Assembly: GCA_963989385.1 (NCBI GenBank) | Contig: OZ022513.1 | Span: forward strand, 24,515,428 to 24,579,427 | Direction of reading: 5' to 3' | From: Ctena decussata | Taxonomy: Eukaryota; Mollusca; Bivalvia; Lucinida; Lucinidae | Length of the DNA: 64,000 nt | In this document: piece by piece, positions 35,901-50,900 of the stretch | Numbering within the stretch: position 1 is the stretch's first letter | How the letters are laid out: the number at the start of each line of letters is the position of its first letter | Position numbers and translations under genes: made by a program | Notes under the pieces: model-generated | What the model saw: only the letters and a program-made list of their open reading frames with translations | Database searches by the model: none | Told to the model about the DNA's origin: nothing

Positions 35901-38900
35901 ACATTTGCACACACTAGAGTAGTTAGTTTGTTTATAGGAAAAACCTGACCATCTTGTTCGTATAAAAGTTTTCATGGTCTCATTAAAGAGGATAAGCACA
36001 CTTTCAGGGAAGCAACTCTTCCAGTTTCTTTAATGCCTCCCTTCTCATTAGGGGCTTGGAGCTTCTTTCCTTTACAGAGCTTTAGATAAGGGGGGGTATA
36101 TGATGATAATTTAGGGATGATTTTCTTTATTTCTCATTGAAACCATATGTTGTGACCCCTCATCTGAACCGTCTCATCGAGACAGTTCAGATTAGGGGTC
36201 ACAACATATGTTTTTATCCAGAATTAACAAAAATTATCCCTGATTATCACCAAATACACCCTCTTATCTCAGGCTCTGCTTTAAGAATAGACCCTTTTGG
36301 GAGAGTTTTGTTATCCAGGAAAGAAAACAGGAAGTCATGAATGTTGTCCCCCTTTGAAGACATATATGAAAACATGGTGGTGTATTCACTAACCTAAAAA
36401 TTATTTCACTTTTTCAGTCACCCAATACCAGATGAGTATGACCTTCACCTTAGTATTACAAGGAACATAGCAACAGCAGCAGCAGAGATTACCTGTGACT
36501 CAAAGAACTCAAAACTCCCAGCATGCCCTAGTGGATACAAAGATGGGGACCAGTACGTCTACCAGTTCCTTGACCAGCCATGTAGAAAGGTGAGTGTAAG
36601 ATAAAAATCATACTGGCATGCATAGCTTTTGAAAATTTTAATCTCCCGTGCCTAAATTTTCTTCTTCAAGGTGTTTGCAGCCAAGATGAATCTTTGCTTT
36701 GAAGAAGTCTCCCACACCACCCAGATCCATGTTTCATCTAATTATTATGATTCAGTCTATGATGTATGATTCTGTCTGCATTAATGATGTGATCAACACC
36801 CTCAGATTTTTTCATTGCATTCAGAAGATTATTTTTTACAAGTTACTGGTATTACTGTTTTGTCAAATATGCATGAAAAGAACTGAAAAAAATCAACTTC
36901 CAATTTGCACTTTGTTAAGGTGAATGGGTACATGTCGTGTTTTTGCTCCATTTTCAAAGGGAGACAACCTTTGTGACACTTTTTTGACTGAGTTTGCTTT
37001 TCCTGGACAATAAAACCCTTCCAAAAAGGGATCTATGCTTTAAGGAGAGAATTTCATTCATAAATGGGTCTATAAGGAAAGCATTCATAAAGGGGGCTCC
37101 TAGGTGAGCACATCCATTCCTTTTAGAGTAGACCTCCATTGAGAAGGGAGACAAAACTGACATTGGAAGAGATTTCTACCCCTAATAATCAACCCATTTT
37201 CCTTAAAGGTTGATAAATCATATAATTAAACAATTCAAAATACCAGGCAAGCTTGATTTGAGAATGAGATTTTTATATATTCTGTATAGTTAAATATGGA
37301 GAACTTCACTGAGTATCTCAAAGAGGTAAGTGGCTTATACACAAGAGAAATTGCTGTGCTTCTGTGGAATTTGCTTCCAGTTTTTTAAGCACACAAGAAA
37401 ATAACAGAAAATTTGAAGCACACAAGAAAATAACAGAAAATTTCGAAGCACACAAAGAAAATAACAGAAAATTTTGATGCACACAAAGAAAATAACAGAA
37501 AATTTCGAAGCACACAAAGAAAATAACAGAAAATTTCGAAGCACACAAAGAAAATAACAGAAAATTTTGATGCACACAAAGAAAATAACAGAAAATTTTG
37601 ATGCACACAAAGAAAATAACAGAAAATTTCGAAGCACACAAAGAAAATAACAGAAAATTTCGAAGCACACAAAGAAAATAACAGAAAATTTCGAAGCACA
37701 CAAAGAAAATAACAGAAAATTTCGAAGCACACAAAGAAAATAACAGAAAATTTCGAAGCACACAAAGAAAATAACAGAAAATTTTGATGCACACAAAGAA
37801 AATAACAGAAAATTTTGATGCACACAAAGAAAATAACAGAAAATTTCGAAGCACACAAAGAAAATAACAGAAAATTTCGAAGCACACAAGAAAATAACAG
37901 AAAATTTCGAAGCACACAAAGAAAATAACAGAAAATTTCGAAGCACACAAAGAAAATAACAGAAAATTTTGATGCACACAAAGAAAATAACAGAAAATTT
38001 CGAAGCACACAAAGAAAATAACAGAAAATTTCGAAGCACACAAAGAAAATAACAGAAAATTTTGAAGCACACAAAGAAAATAACAGAAAATTTCGAAGCA
38101 CACAAAGAAAATAACAGAAAATTTCGAAGCACACAAAGAAAATAACAGAAAATTTCGAAGCACACAAAGAAAATAACAGAAAATTTGAAGCACACAAAGA
38201 AAATAACAGAAAATTTCGAAGCACACAAAGAAAATAACAGAAAATTTTGATGCACACAAAGAAAATAACAGAAAATTTCGAAGCACACAAAGAAAATAAC
38301 AGAAAATTTCGAAGCACACAAGAAAATAACAGAAAATTTTGAAGCACACAAAGAAAATAACAGAAAATTTCGAAGCACACAAAGAAAATAACAGAAAATT
38401 TTGATGCACACAAAGAAAATAACAGAAAATTTCGAAGCACACAAAGAAAATAACAGAAAATTTCGAAGCACACAAAGAAAATAACAGAAAATTTCGAAGC
38501 ACACAAAGAAAATAACAGAAAATTTCGAAGCACACAAAGAAAATAACAGAAAATTTTGATGCACACAAAGAAAATAACAGAAAATTTTGAAGCACACAAA
38601 GAAAAATAACAGAAAATTTCGAAGCACACAAAGAAAATAACAGAAAATTTTGATGCACACAAAGAAAATAACAGAAAATTTTGATGCACACAAAGAAAAT
38701 AACAGAAAATTTCGAAGCACACAAAGAAAATAACAGAAAATTTCGAAGCACACAAAGAAAATAACAGAAAATTTGAAGCACACAAAGAAAATAACAGAAA
38801 ATTTCGAAGCACACAAAGAAAATAACAGAAAATTTTGATGCACACAAAGAAAATAACAGAAAATTTCGAAGCACACAAAGAAAATAACAGAAAATTTCGA

Positions 38901-41900
38901 AGCACACAAGAAAATAACAGAAAATTTCGAAGCACACAAAGAAAATAACAGAAAATTTTGAAGCACACAAAGAAAATAACAGAAAATTTTGATGCACACA
39001 AAGAAAATAACAGAAAATTTCGAAGCACACAAAGAAAATAACAGAAAATTTCGAAGCACACAAAGAAAATAACAGAAAATTTCGAAGCACACAAAGAAAA
39101 TAACAGAAAATTTCGAAGCACACAAAGAAAATAACAGAAAATTTCGAAGCACACAAAGAAAATAACAGAAAATTTTGATGCACACAAAGAAAATAACAGA
39201 AAATTTTGATGCACACAAAGAAAATAACAGAAAATTTCGAAGCACACAAAGAAAATAACAGAAAATTTCGAACCACACATAGAAAATATCAGAAAATTCT
39301 TAAGCACACAAAGAAAATAGCAGAAAATTCTTAAGCACACATAGAAAATATCAGAAAATTCTTAAGCACACAAAGAAAATAGCAGAAAATTCTTAAGCAC
39401 ACATAGAAAATATCAGAAAATTCTTAAGCACACAAAGAAAATATCAGAAAAATCTTAAGCACACAAAGAAAATATCAGAAAAATCTTAAGCACACAAAGG
39501 AAATAACGGAAAATTCTAAATCACACAAAGAGAATAACAAAAGGTTTAAGCACACACAGAAAATAACTAGAACACAGTTTGAAATGTTGCTTACATGGTA
39601 CAGTAGAACTTCAATGGCTCGAACAGGCATGGGACCATGAAAATTAGTTCCAGCCATGGGTAGTTCTAGCCATCTAGGGTTAATTTCTATGTAAAGTGGA
39701 CTCTAGGGACCCAGGAATGAGTTCTAGTCATGCATGGTTAGCGAGCCATCAGGGTTCCAGACATTGAAGTTCTACTGTATGCATGGACTCCAAAAGGCCA
39801 GTAGGGGATAAAAAATCTCAGACAGTTCCAAATAGAAGTGAAAGCAAAAGCAAAATATTGTTCTTGAGGTACAGAGCTGCAAGCTCTGCAAAGAGATGTA
39901 TGCAGTGATAAGCTGAATTTTTTTCTGTCTAAAGCATATCTAAGTTGTGACTGGACACTCATTTTAAATATCTTCCCCATTGGGCACACAATTTTAACCG
40001 ACTTTGAATCAGCATTGATTCAATGTTGTTACCTTGAATCGACATTGATTTGTGTTGATTCAAAGTTGGGTTCTTGCTGGGTTGTTATTGAAGTAGGTCT
40101 TTTTATCAGACTTCTATTAATGCTTTACTAAACTTGCTTTTATCATGTGTACATGTATATACAGAATATAGGACAATATAAACACATGTACTGAGATCAT
40201 ACTCTCTCGATAACTGGCTCTTTCTCTGTTTATATAATGAAAGAGCCTATTTTTTTATTTCATTTTACTATTCATGCCTACTCATATGTCAGTATTATGT
40301 AAATAGTACACATACAATTCATTATGATGGTTTAACTAGGAAATGTTCAGGCCATGTGTTGAGCGCACAAAGTCTGAACATTTTAAATATGGGTGGCTTG
40401 TACTGTCTTGCATGCTGCACAGTATACACCAAGATTTTAACTTGAGGAAAATGAAGGTACATCAGTTAACAAATGTTACTAAACAAAACTGCCCTTAAGG
40501 TGGACATCTTTGCCATGTCCGTATTCAGTAGAACTGTTTATGGTGGACTCTTTTATTGGAAAAACAGCAGATGACAAAATTAATATAGGTAGGTGAATTA
40601 CAACATTAACACGTAGAGTGTCAAAAATGAAAACAGTTAAATTTGCAAACAGTGTAGATACAGATAAGCCAGCTCATGATGAGTCACCTCATCTGAATTT
40701 CTATTCTTCAAATTCTCATTATGGTACAGCTTGAACATAATATTTTGGAAATTAGGCAGATGTAAATTTTGTCATCTACTGTTTGAGCAGATAATTGAAT
40801 TCTCACTTGCATAGTCAGCAGGCCTTTAAGGATCTTTTGGTTTGGGTTGGGTTTCGTTTTGGTGACAGGATCTGCATTTGAAAGACAGCTTATGTGTAGT
40901 TTCTTCATGTTTTTCCATCCATCCATTCATTTGCTCATACATTTGTTTTCTTTCAATTCATGCACATGCTGATATTCATTCATTCATATATTTTGTTTTT
41001 CATTCATTTGCATTTAAAGTACATCTTCACTCACTGGCTAAATTCTAACACTGCAAAGGTGATGGTAATTGACCCAGTCTGCTCCACACTTATGGTTCTT
41101 GTACTCATATCAATGAAAACATTATGAAAGAAAATACCCTGGATGATATTGACAGCTGATGTAATCAAAGCTGTTGTAAAGTTTCTTTTTCAGTTACTTC
41201 ATAGAAATTGCCACCATTTTCACACCCCATTTTGTCTTTCTGTTGACCAGTTAGAATGTGGATGACAGGATGGTGTTTTGAATCAGACTTTGTCAATAGA
41301 AAGTGCCACAGGATTATTAGATGCCTGGAGCAGTTGAATATATTTCAGTGATTAAGTACTGTAATGCATTGAGAATGATTTGAGCCGCAACACGAGGAAA
41401 CCAACAAAGTGGTTGTATGCCCAGCGCAGACTCAGATCAGCCTGGGCATCTGCCCAGTCTGATCAGAGTCTTCCCTGTCCACATGAAGGTAGCTTAGACC
41501 CTTAGCTACTCTTTAAGTGCTTAGCAAAGAGTCTGATCAGGCTGGGCGGATGCCCAGGCTGATCTGAGTCTGTGCTGTGCACACAACCACATTGTTCGTT
41601 TACTCGTGTGGCGGCTCATATTTTGGTTATTCTAAGTGCTGAGGTGGGAACTAAAATATAGTAGGTACGAAAACTGCTATTTGTCTTGACTTGAGTGGAA
41701 AGGAAAAAGGGGGACAAATTAGAATTGAGTACTGGCTGTTCAAACATCTATTTTTTGAAGGAAATCTGAATATCAGATAGATATAAAAACATCACTAAGA
41801 TGGAAGACTTAATGGGCAGATGTAGCTGGCATGATTAATTCTGAGTATGTTTTAAGAATATTTGCTTGAGTTATTCCCCTTTCCTGACTAAAGCATTTTT

Positions 41901-44900
41901 GGGAGAAACCTTCTCGAGAGGTCAGTTAAATTGAGGGTGAAGTGTTTTTCAAACTTAAAACATTTTAAAATTTTGTTTCCTTTCAACTTTAGGTCAACGA
42001 GAGCAGGAATCCATTCCATGAGCGGCGGAACAATATTTTATGTTCTGATAACCCTGATATCCTGAATAAAATCTTCCACGTGGCCGTGCAGAATTCTGAG
42101 GCACTAACATTTCCATCTGAACTGTGTAAGAACTACGCTGAGGATTGCCAGCGATGTCTCTCTACAAGTACCTGCAGTGGAAGTAAGTACATGTACATTA
42201 TTTCGTCACAGTTGTTGTCAATGATGTTACATGTACATGCCAAAATGTTAGGTAGTCATACAATTTTATCGACACGTTATTACCCACTTAATAACTTGAA
42301 CATCACACCATGAATGTTTTATCATCAAGAAGAAAACAGGCTGTCACAAAAGTGTTTCCTCTTCTTTTTTTTCAAAATTCATGAATATTACAGTACTTCA
42401 CACACATTCATGAATTTTGGAACACCTAGAAATGGTTAATTTTCCTTTTGGGAAAATAGAAAATTAATTATGTTTAGGTGTCCCTATATGTTAGTACATT
42501 ATGGTATAACTTTAGTCACAGTAACCATTTATCCTTTCTTACAGGCCACTGCTGCAAAATTCCACTGATAACAGGGGTATGATAACACAATGTGATATCA
42601 TGTCACTGTAGAACTGCGCTTGCATGATTGTTATCAGGTCATGTCTATAGAAGCGATCTCTGAAGACGATTGGCTGTATACTGACGTTGGTCGTGATATC
42701 AACTTCGATTGGTAAACTGACGTCACCAACTTACATCATTTTGCATTCGCGACGTCAGCAAGTTCGAACAAAACTGTGTTTGCTTATCTTGAAACACGTC
42801 GGACTTGAAACACGTCGGACTGGCTCGGCAAACTTCGCCATTCCTACGCTGTTTCTGGTCTCGCCTGATAAACTTGATATCAAAAGACACTAACATGATA
42901 TTCTCTATTTACAGGCCACTGCTGTGATGATATAGACTGTTATGCCAGGACGTCTTGCAGGAATTTGTATACCTCAGTTTGTCCAGGTGCTCCTGTACGC
43001 TGTACCAGAGGTGAGTGGGGTTTAGGCTTAGACCATCACTGTAATGTTGACCCTTGAAATGCCAAATAAAAAAAAGAAAAACAGACAATAAAAATTTACT
43101 TCAGCAAAGCTTTAAAAAAATGTTTCATGTAAGCTGTATCATATTGAGAATGAAAAGACTTGAGGGCAAACAGTGTAGATCCAGATTTGGATCTACAGTG
43201 TTTGCAAATTCAGCTATTTTCATTTTTGGCACTTTAAGGGTTAAAAAAATCATTCAAAGTAGAAAGTAGGATGTTACATATGATTCAGATAGTCACGCAA
43301 GGGGATTATGTGAATGCATTGTCAAGGCCTAGTTGCTGCAAAACAAACAAAAGAAAAAGAATTTTTCCTCTGCTTTTTTCACTTCACCTACTCACCGAAG
43401 GATAAGTCCATATCAAATATTTGACCCTTTGCTCTTTATTTCTTTGCTAGGCAGATGCAATTCTTAAGATAAAAAATTTGTTTGTTTTTTTTGTTTTATT
43501 TAAAAAAAAATGGGCAATTACTAGAGTATTGCAAGTTTCAAAGGAAGACCACTCTGACGAAAACAATTTTAATTCTCTGGTGATTGAATCTCCACATATG
43601 GGATATGGGGTTATTCTTAATGGAAACAATTTTTTTTTTGTGTGTGGAGGAAGGGAGAGGAGGGTGCAAATTTATAAATATAGCCAATATAAAAAGGGAG
43701 GCAAATACTACCAAATTAGAGTGAGTTCGATTGTATAATTCCTGGCCATTACCCATCTTTTCACTCATCATTGTAAGCTGTCAGAGCTTACCAAATAGTT
43801 ATCTGTTCATCTTAAAGTGTATAGGTAGACCTCCATGTTTTCTGCCATTTTCAGCATGAGAAAAAAACTGTTGTGACTTCCTCTTTGCTTCCCTGGACAA
43901 AGAAGAACTACAAAAATGGGATCCATATTCTTTCCTTGAAGCGTATGCCCCCATTTGAAAATGGAAGCAAAAATGAACATGACAGAGATGCTTCCCTTTA
44001 TAGTATCCATTTAACATAAATCCATTCTGAATTTTGTAGGTGATGTGAGTAAGCTTTCCATAGTTCCACACTATAACAGCATCGACAAGGAATTTTCCTG
44101 CCATCTTCAACACCACCCACCCAAACATCTCTATATCGTCAGATACGAAGTCATAGTACCTAAGCTTGGCTACACATTTAGACAACGATCTAAAGAAGTC
44201 CATTATTACAATATCTCGCACCAAGAAGATGGCACTGATTTGATGGACTATTTGATTGTGAGTCATCAGACAGACATTCCGCTGCGTGATGAGGTCATGT
44301 TAATTGGTACCTTTGGTAAAGAAAAAGATCCAACTGGTGAATTAAAAGTGGACTATTCTCTACACAGGCTTAAAAAATCCAATGAATTTGACAGGAGTAT
44401 GTCTTTTAATATACGTCGAACATCCTCAACTTCACTTCGAACAAAAATACAGTTTGAGAGTCCATTCTTGTACAGTACTTCCACATGGCGTACGGATGGG
44501 TGTAATAAAAATGTGACAAAGATTGTTCCGCCACAACCGCAGTACCACACACAAGGTCAGCCCCTGGAGCAGATGGTTAGGAAGAAGTTACCAAGAACAG
44601 AAAGATCAGGGAGGGAAAAGGAGGGAAAGTTTCTGTATGAGCTGCTAATGGTTGGAACATCCCCTCATGTAAAGTTCACAGTACCAGGTGAGAAAGCATG
44701 CTTACCATATCTCACTAAGTGAAATAAAGACTCACTTAATTTGCCACTCTGGAAACTGATTTCCATAAGATTTTCAAATCTCATATTTCAGTAAAACTAA
44801 TCATTCAGTAAGTCAGATATGAAAGTTAATATGAAAAATTCAAAAATAATTATCCATATTTCTTGATAAAAACCTATGTTGTGGCTCCTCTTTAGAACTG

Positions 44901-47900
44901 TCTCTCCGAGACAGCTCTAATGAGGGATCACAACATAGGCCCATTAGATGCATCTGGCTTTGTCAGTTTTACAGAGTCACAGTGCAGGTTTTCATTAAGA
45001 AATGTGGAAAATTATCCCAGAATTATCCTCATGAGCCCACCTTATCTGATGTTTCGTTGGTATAAATTTTTTATTTAGTGCTTACACTGTAAAATTGAAT
45101 TTAGTTCTCCATCCAGTTTTACATTGCAAATACAACTTAACATGAACTACATACTATTTTATTTGTTTCTTGCAAATGGGGAAAAGGTTTTAAACATGGT
45201 CAGATAAGTTCTTGAAAAAAAAATTATTTGAAAGTCTCCCAGATACTATCAAATCTAACTGCACTGTTACATAAAATTAACAAAAAAAGTGAATAACTTT
45301 CACGTCACAAAAAGATGACGCATTTAGCCGTAATACTCAGACAGGCAAACAATGTAGGGGCAACTGGGGCAAACACTGTAGACCCTGATAAGACTGCTCC
45401 TTTCAGTGAGCTGTCTTATCAGGGCCTGCACTATTTGTCAACACTTACAGCTATATAAGAATCCAGTGGCAGGTCACAAGAATAAAGTATGACTCGTGGG
45501 GGTGTAACGATATATCGATGCGTTGTGATAGTGGTTGCCTTGATAGTGCTATCGTGATAGTGTTTTCAACTATCGATAACTATAGCAGATAGTGCTTTCA
45601 ACTATCGATAGTTTGGATAATTTTTGTTCATGTAGATTTTCACCTTGTGGACTAGTTTTTGACACTTGTCTTTCAAACAAATGTCTGGGTGTCTGCTTTG
45701 CATCAAAAAACTTTTGTTAAGATTGTGGTAAAGCTTACACTCATAGTGGACAGCACTGGTATGTAATTTAGAGATGAGGGACTTACTTAAATCATCTGAA
45801 TTCTTAAGAAATTGCAATATTCAGAGACAGTGATGGTATCGTGATGTAAGACCCTCAATAATAGTATTGAGATAGGGGTTTCTCCGATAGTGATAGTATC
45901 GTGATAGTCAGAATTTGGGACAATAGTCAGCCCTGAGTATGAGTAGGTCTGCATGCTTTTCTGCCATTATGACTACAATGGAAAGGTTGTCTTTGAAATT
46001 TCAGAGAATATTTCCGTCCTGTCCTTCTACAAAGAAGAGTTGAGTGGGTCACTACTGAACAACCAGTCCCTACAGGGATCTATGAGCTGGGATAGACAGA
46101 CAATGTACTGGAATATAACAATTTCAGGTTGGTTCATTTGCATAATGGTGAATCTTGTTGTTGTGGAGTTATGGTTTAACGTCCCATTAAACAATATTTT
46201 AGTCATTTCAAGATGGTGCCTCCATATTTGTAGGACTTTTACCCGAGCTGAGAGAAATGACATTCAGGCCCTGCTACAGCTACTAGTAGCTCTACTGTGA
46301 AGGCACCAGACAGCCCATCTATTTTGTGGGCCTCGATGGATGGGGGCCTTAATGGTGAATGACCCAAACATTCAAGTACTGTATTAATTTTGAAAATTAG
46401 CACACCTAAAATAATCACCGTGACTGCCTTAAAATGGTAAGCTTGGATCTATGGATATGTGAAAATGTCAAACCGTACAGTAAAATGATAAACAACTCAT
46501 ATTTCCTAAAATTTCAGTAAAAGAATAAAATAAAAAAATTAAGCATGTTTTTGCTGTTCAAGATTTTAGGCCATTTATCAAACATTTATGTTTACGCTGC
46601 TTCAGAATTAGAAAACCTGTCCTTGAGTAACAGGATATGGCTTAGATGAAACATCTTTTGAAATTTTGCAGACGTAAATTTGTCGTCTGTATTTTTGGTG
46701 CCTGGAAAGGTAATGTACCGTATAAAAGGTAATTTGCGTGGTGTTCCATTTTTCGCGGTATTTCGTGGTCACTTAGAAACCGCAAATATTAAAATCGCGA
46801 AATAATTTCCTCTTTCTTACAAAGTATCTTCTGTAGAGACAGTGTTCATATATTTTAGTTCTGTTTGCTTCGGTAATTGCTGGTACTTTTCACTTGAGCC
46901 AGTTCTTTCATTAACCTGCGGCAGCCCTGACTGGCTCAATTGAAAAAGAAGTAGTTTTGCTTTTCACGGCTGCTGCTAACTGCAAAAACTAAAAATCGCC
47001 AAAATTAATGTTTATGTTTTTGACCCTTAACCGCCAAAATTTGAACCTGCGAAAATTACAGCGTATACGGTATCTTATTCTGACAAAATTCTTTGTTCTA
47101 TTTTAGGTTCACTATCTTCCTGTCCTGGCTACTTTACAGTAGAAATTTACAAAGGAGCACCTCTAATCCGACTCGCTGTGTACGATATGGTGATCACATG
47201 TCCAAAAAATTTTACTCTCAAATTCTTTATAACTCACCATGAGTCTGTCGACATACCAGACATCTTTACAGCAGTTCTCAATGACAGTGTCACAAGTCAC
47301 AGGCTTGTATTATCATCAGTTCAGCGGCCGCAAATATTCCACACTGAGAAGGCAGATGTTGCTGTTACCAAGGAACTGCAAGGCTCTCCATGGGCACCCA
47401 TTATTGCTATTTTGATAGTATGCTCGATTGGGTGTGTATTTCTGCTGATTTTATATGCATACTGCGATAGCAAACAAACAAAAGGTATACCTCCAGATAT
47501 CAAGATGCCAAAACCAGACCTGGGTGCTCAGATTACCCTGCTTCAGAATATGGACATTGAAAAACCTCCAGAAAAACTTTCATTTCAGTCCAAAATTGTC
47601 ATGGCAACTCTTGTTGTGTTGTATATAGTTTATGCATTATCATTTACTTTTCTCGTGCTGTTTGGCTTGCTTCATTTAATGCAAGGGCCACATATTGGAG
47701 ACTTGGCTGTTGGCTCCAATACTAGCGCAAAAATTCACTCAAAAGTTGAATCTCATTTACAAGCCATGGTCAATTATGAAAGTAACGAAACAACTCGACT
47801 TACAAACTCAACTCAGAGGAGACTAATGGCTTGTAGCAATCATTTAAAAACATCATTGTATGATTTGATACCAGAGAACTCTGCTCAAATGAGAAAGAGT

Positions 47901-50900
47901 TTGCGTAAAGTTTTTGAGAAAAACGGAACCGTCCATTTCATTTTAAAAGAATACTTTACCAGTCGCCTGAAAGAATATCAGCCTAAAATAAAAGCATTCA
48001 TAGATGAGTTTGATGAAATGCTGGACAGAAATCTACACCAGTTACATGTTACTTATACTACATACCTGAAAAATATTGCTGAGAATCGTTGGTTGGAATT
48101 TCCAAAGCAGATATTTTTAGAACAGGAACGACAAGAGGGTCGCCAATTCAGTGAGATTGATGATGAGAACAGAGCAGACTTCTTGACATGGTTAGAGGTT
48201 GACAAAGTCCAAGAAATGATAGCTATTAAAGATATTCTTAAAAACAGGTATTTATATTTCAGTATAACCATTTTATTGTGCCAAAATAAAGGTGAAGTGA
48301 TTCACTTCGAGGGGAAGCAACTATGCCATTTTGTTTCTGCCTCCCTTCTCAGTGGGTTGTTTTTTCATAATTGAGCCGCGACACGACAAAACCAACATAG
48401 TGGTTGTGCGCCCAGTGCAGACTCAGATCAGCCTGGGCATCCGCCCAGTCTGACCAGAGTCTTCGCTGTCCGCATGGAGGTAACTTAGACAATTATCTAC
48501 CCTTTAAGCACTTAGCAAAGACTCTGATCAGACTGGGCGGATGCCCGGGCTGAGCTGAGTCTGAGCAGGGCGCACAGCCACATTGTTGGTTTTGTCGTGT
48601 CATGGCTCATATGATTTTTCCAAATCTAACTCATTGTTCTCCCATAAAATTGAAATATTTTTTATGGTTTTACATTTGCAAAGAATCAACAAAAATATTA
48701 GATAATAGATTATTTTCTTGACAAACCAAAGTTAAAATACCTGTACATTTAATATTGTGACTCTTTTTTGCTATAGCCTGTGAGTACCAAAATAATTATT
48801 TACTTTAAATTTTGTCATGAATAATATGAAGCTTCTTAGCAGATGTCACAATTACTTCACTCAGCAGTAATATTCTGTAAGAGAGATGTGTGGTCCAGTG
48901 CTTTGATGCACTTGGCTATAGTGCAGAAGTTTGTGGGTTTGAATCCCAACTGGGCCAGCGACAGACTGGAAAACTCTGTTAGCCAGCAGTAAATGGGTGT
49001 CAAGGAAGATTTATGGCAGCAAAAGAAAAGGAATGAGCACTGCTTTTCATATGGTGTGCCCAAGATTTAGTACCTGCTGCCCCTTTGGCAACTAGGCTAC
49101 AGGAAGCCTTTACCTTTAATACCGTGTACATGGTAATTTTTGTGGTGTTCAATTTTTCGCGGTATTTGCAGCCACTTAGAAACCGCGAATATTAAAACCG
49201 CGAAAAATATCCTGTTTCTTACAAAGTGTTTTCTGTAGACACAGTGTTCATATATTTTGTTTGTGTTTGGTTCACTAGTTGCTGGTACTTTTCACTTGAG
49301 CCAGTTCTTTCGTTAACCTGCGACAGTCCTGCCGCAGGTTAATGAAAGAAGAGACTCAAGTGAAAAAGAAATAGTTTTGCCTTTCGAATATGTTGCTAAC
49401 CGCGAAAATTAAAAATCTCGAAAATTAATATTTATGTTTTTGACCCTTAACCTCGAACATTTGAACCCGCGAAAATTACAGCATATGGGCATGTTCAAAA
49501 AAAATGTGACCAAAGCATTTGAGAGAATTTTAAAGAAAACAGGGCTATATTAGTACATTATTTTTGTTGCTGAAGATGTATCATGTGGCCTTGAAGATAC
49601 CTGCCACATTTCATTGAAATACTTTGAGTAATAAAAAAGTTATGGTCAAAAATATAGCCAAAAAACTCAGGAGTGTAACGCTTTTTGTGTGACATTTTTT
49701 TGATTACTGAATTTTCAGCATGCAACTTTACAAAACTGTGCCAGTTACCATACCTATTAGCTATCTTTTTGACTTTTCAGTCCTTTGGGCTGCATAGAAA
49801 TGTAAGATTAATAACCTTTCATCATCACCCATGGAATTAGTAATGCTGAACTCAACAGCACTATGCTGAATTTCTGGTGCACCAAAAAAGAAGAGGTTCT
49901 CATCTAAATGGATGTCATTTTTATATTTGATGCTTCTAATCTCTATAACATGGTCTGAAACGTTGATTGAAGATGGCGTATCGTATTGAAAGTTTTCCAG
50001 TTGCTTTACCAGCATCCATCTCAGAATGTAACCAACTTCTTCTCAAGTACCCCTTGAACTCAGGAGTGTAACATTTGACATTTGGAACCCCATAACTTTT
50101 TCCAGGGGTAGCTTTAGTAAACTTTCATGCCTTGTATGAAAAGTCTTTGACCCATCATGGTAAGTGATACTCAGGCAGTCTTCATCTTGGCTTTTATTTT
50201 CTTCATATGTACCATTTGAGCCACTCAGGAGTGTAACGCTTTTTTGAAAAAAGACAAAAATAGCTTATTTCTTTTCCACAAGCAGTTTAATTTTCATTTA
50301 TTGTGCTCATAAATGAAGACCAAGCCCCACTCAAGCAATTTTGGAACATACAGCTAACTTCTAAATGTAAATTAAGCTGTACTGCCATGAAATCAACCAA
50401 AAGTTGAAGATTTTGAGATTCCATTTTCTTCATATCTATCACTATGAGGCATTCTAAATAATAACCATACATGGCTATCAAGTGTTTTGTGAGAAATAAT
50501 TAGAAAAGAATGACCAAGATAATGATATTTTGTGACTAAATTTGGGTTTTGCTATGACATGTATGGTGCAAGATGTTACACTCCTGAGTTTTTTAAGTTG
50601 AATGCCATTTTGGACACTTTTTCTTCCCTTACATTAGCATGTTTGCATAAATTCATATACTAAATGTATGTCTCCAACATCTGAAAATGTTTTTTGATGC
50701 AGTGCCATCTGTTTTGATAAGATCTTAAGGTTAATGATATTTTAGAAAGGGACATTTTCTACTGATTTATAATGTGACCATCAACTTCTGAAACTGGTAT
50801 GGAACTTTACTTCTATAATGTTTTCTGTAAATAGGTAATGATATTTAGCTAAAGAAAATTGTTCAATTATCAAAAGAAAGAGTGAAGAAGAAATTAACTT

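Noticed and set aside
37318..39340. Three minus-strand frames of about 650 codons with FLLFSLCASKFSVIFF-type repeats
   Set aside because: They are the 31-bp minisatellite read in its three phases; the same peptide cycles in every frame and no start, signal or splice context supports a gene.
39000..39500. CRISPR-like array in the 31-bp repeats
   Set aside because: The repeats are directly adjacent without unique spacers, and the context is eukaryotic.
42541..42590. Upstream acceptor copy as a genuine alternative exon 9
   Set aside because: It reads 12 codons to TGA and no convincing donor follows before the stop; kept as a decoy in the findings.
46655..46710. Another family A MITE
   Set aside because: Only the gcagacgtaaatttgtcgtctg end is present; too little to call an element.
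49761..50015. 84-codon minus-strand frame in the 2.35-kb element as a transposase remnant
   Set aside because: No catalytic motif or recognisable domain, and no continuation in neighbouring frames.
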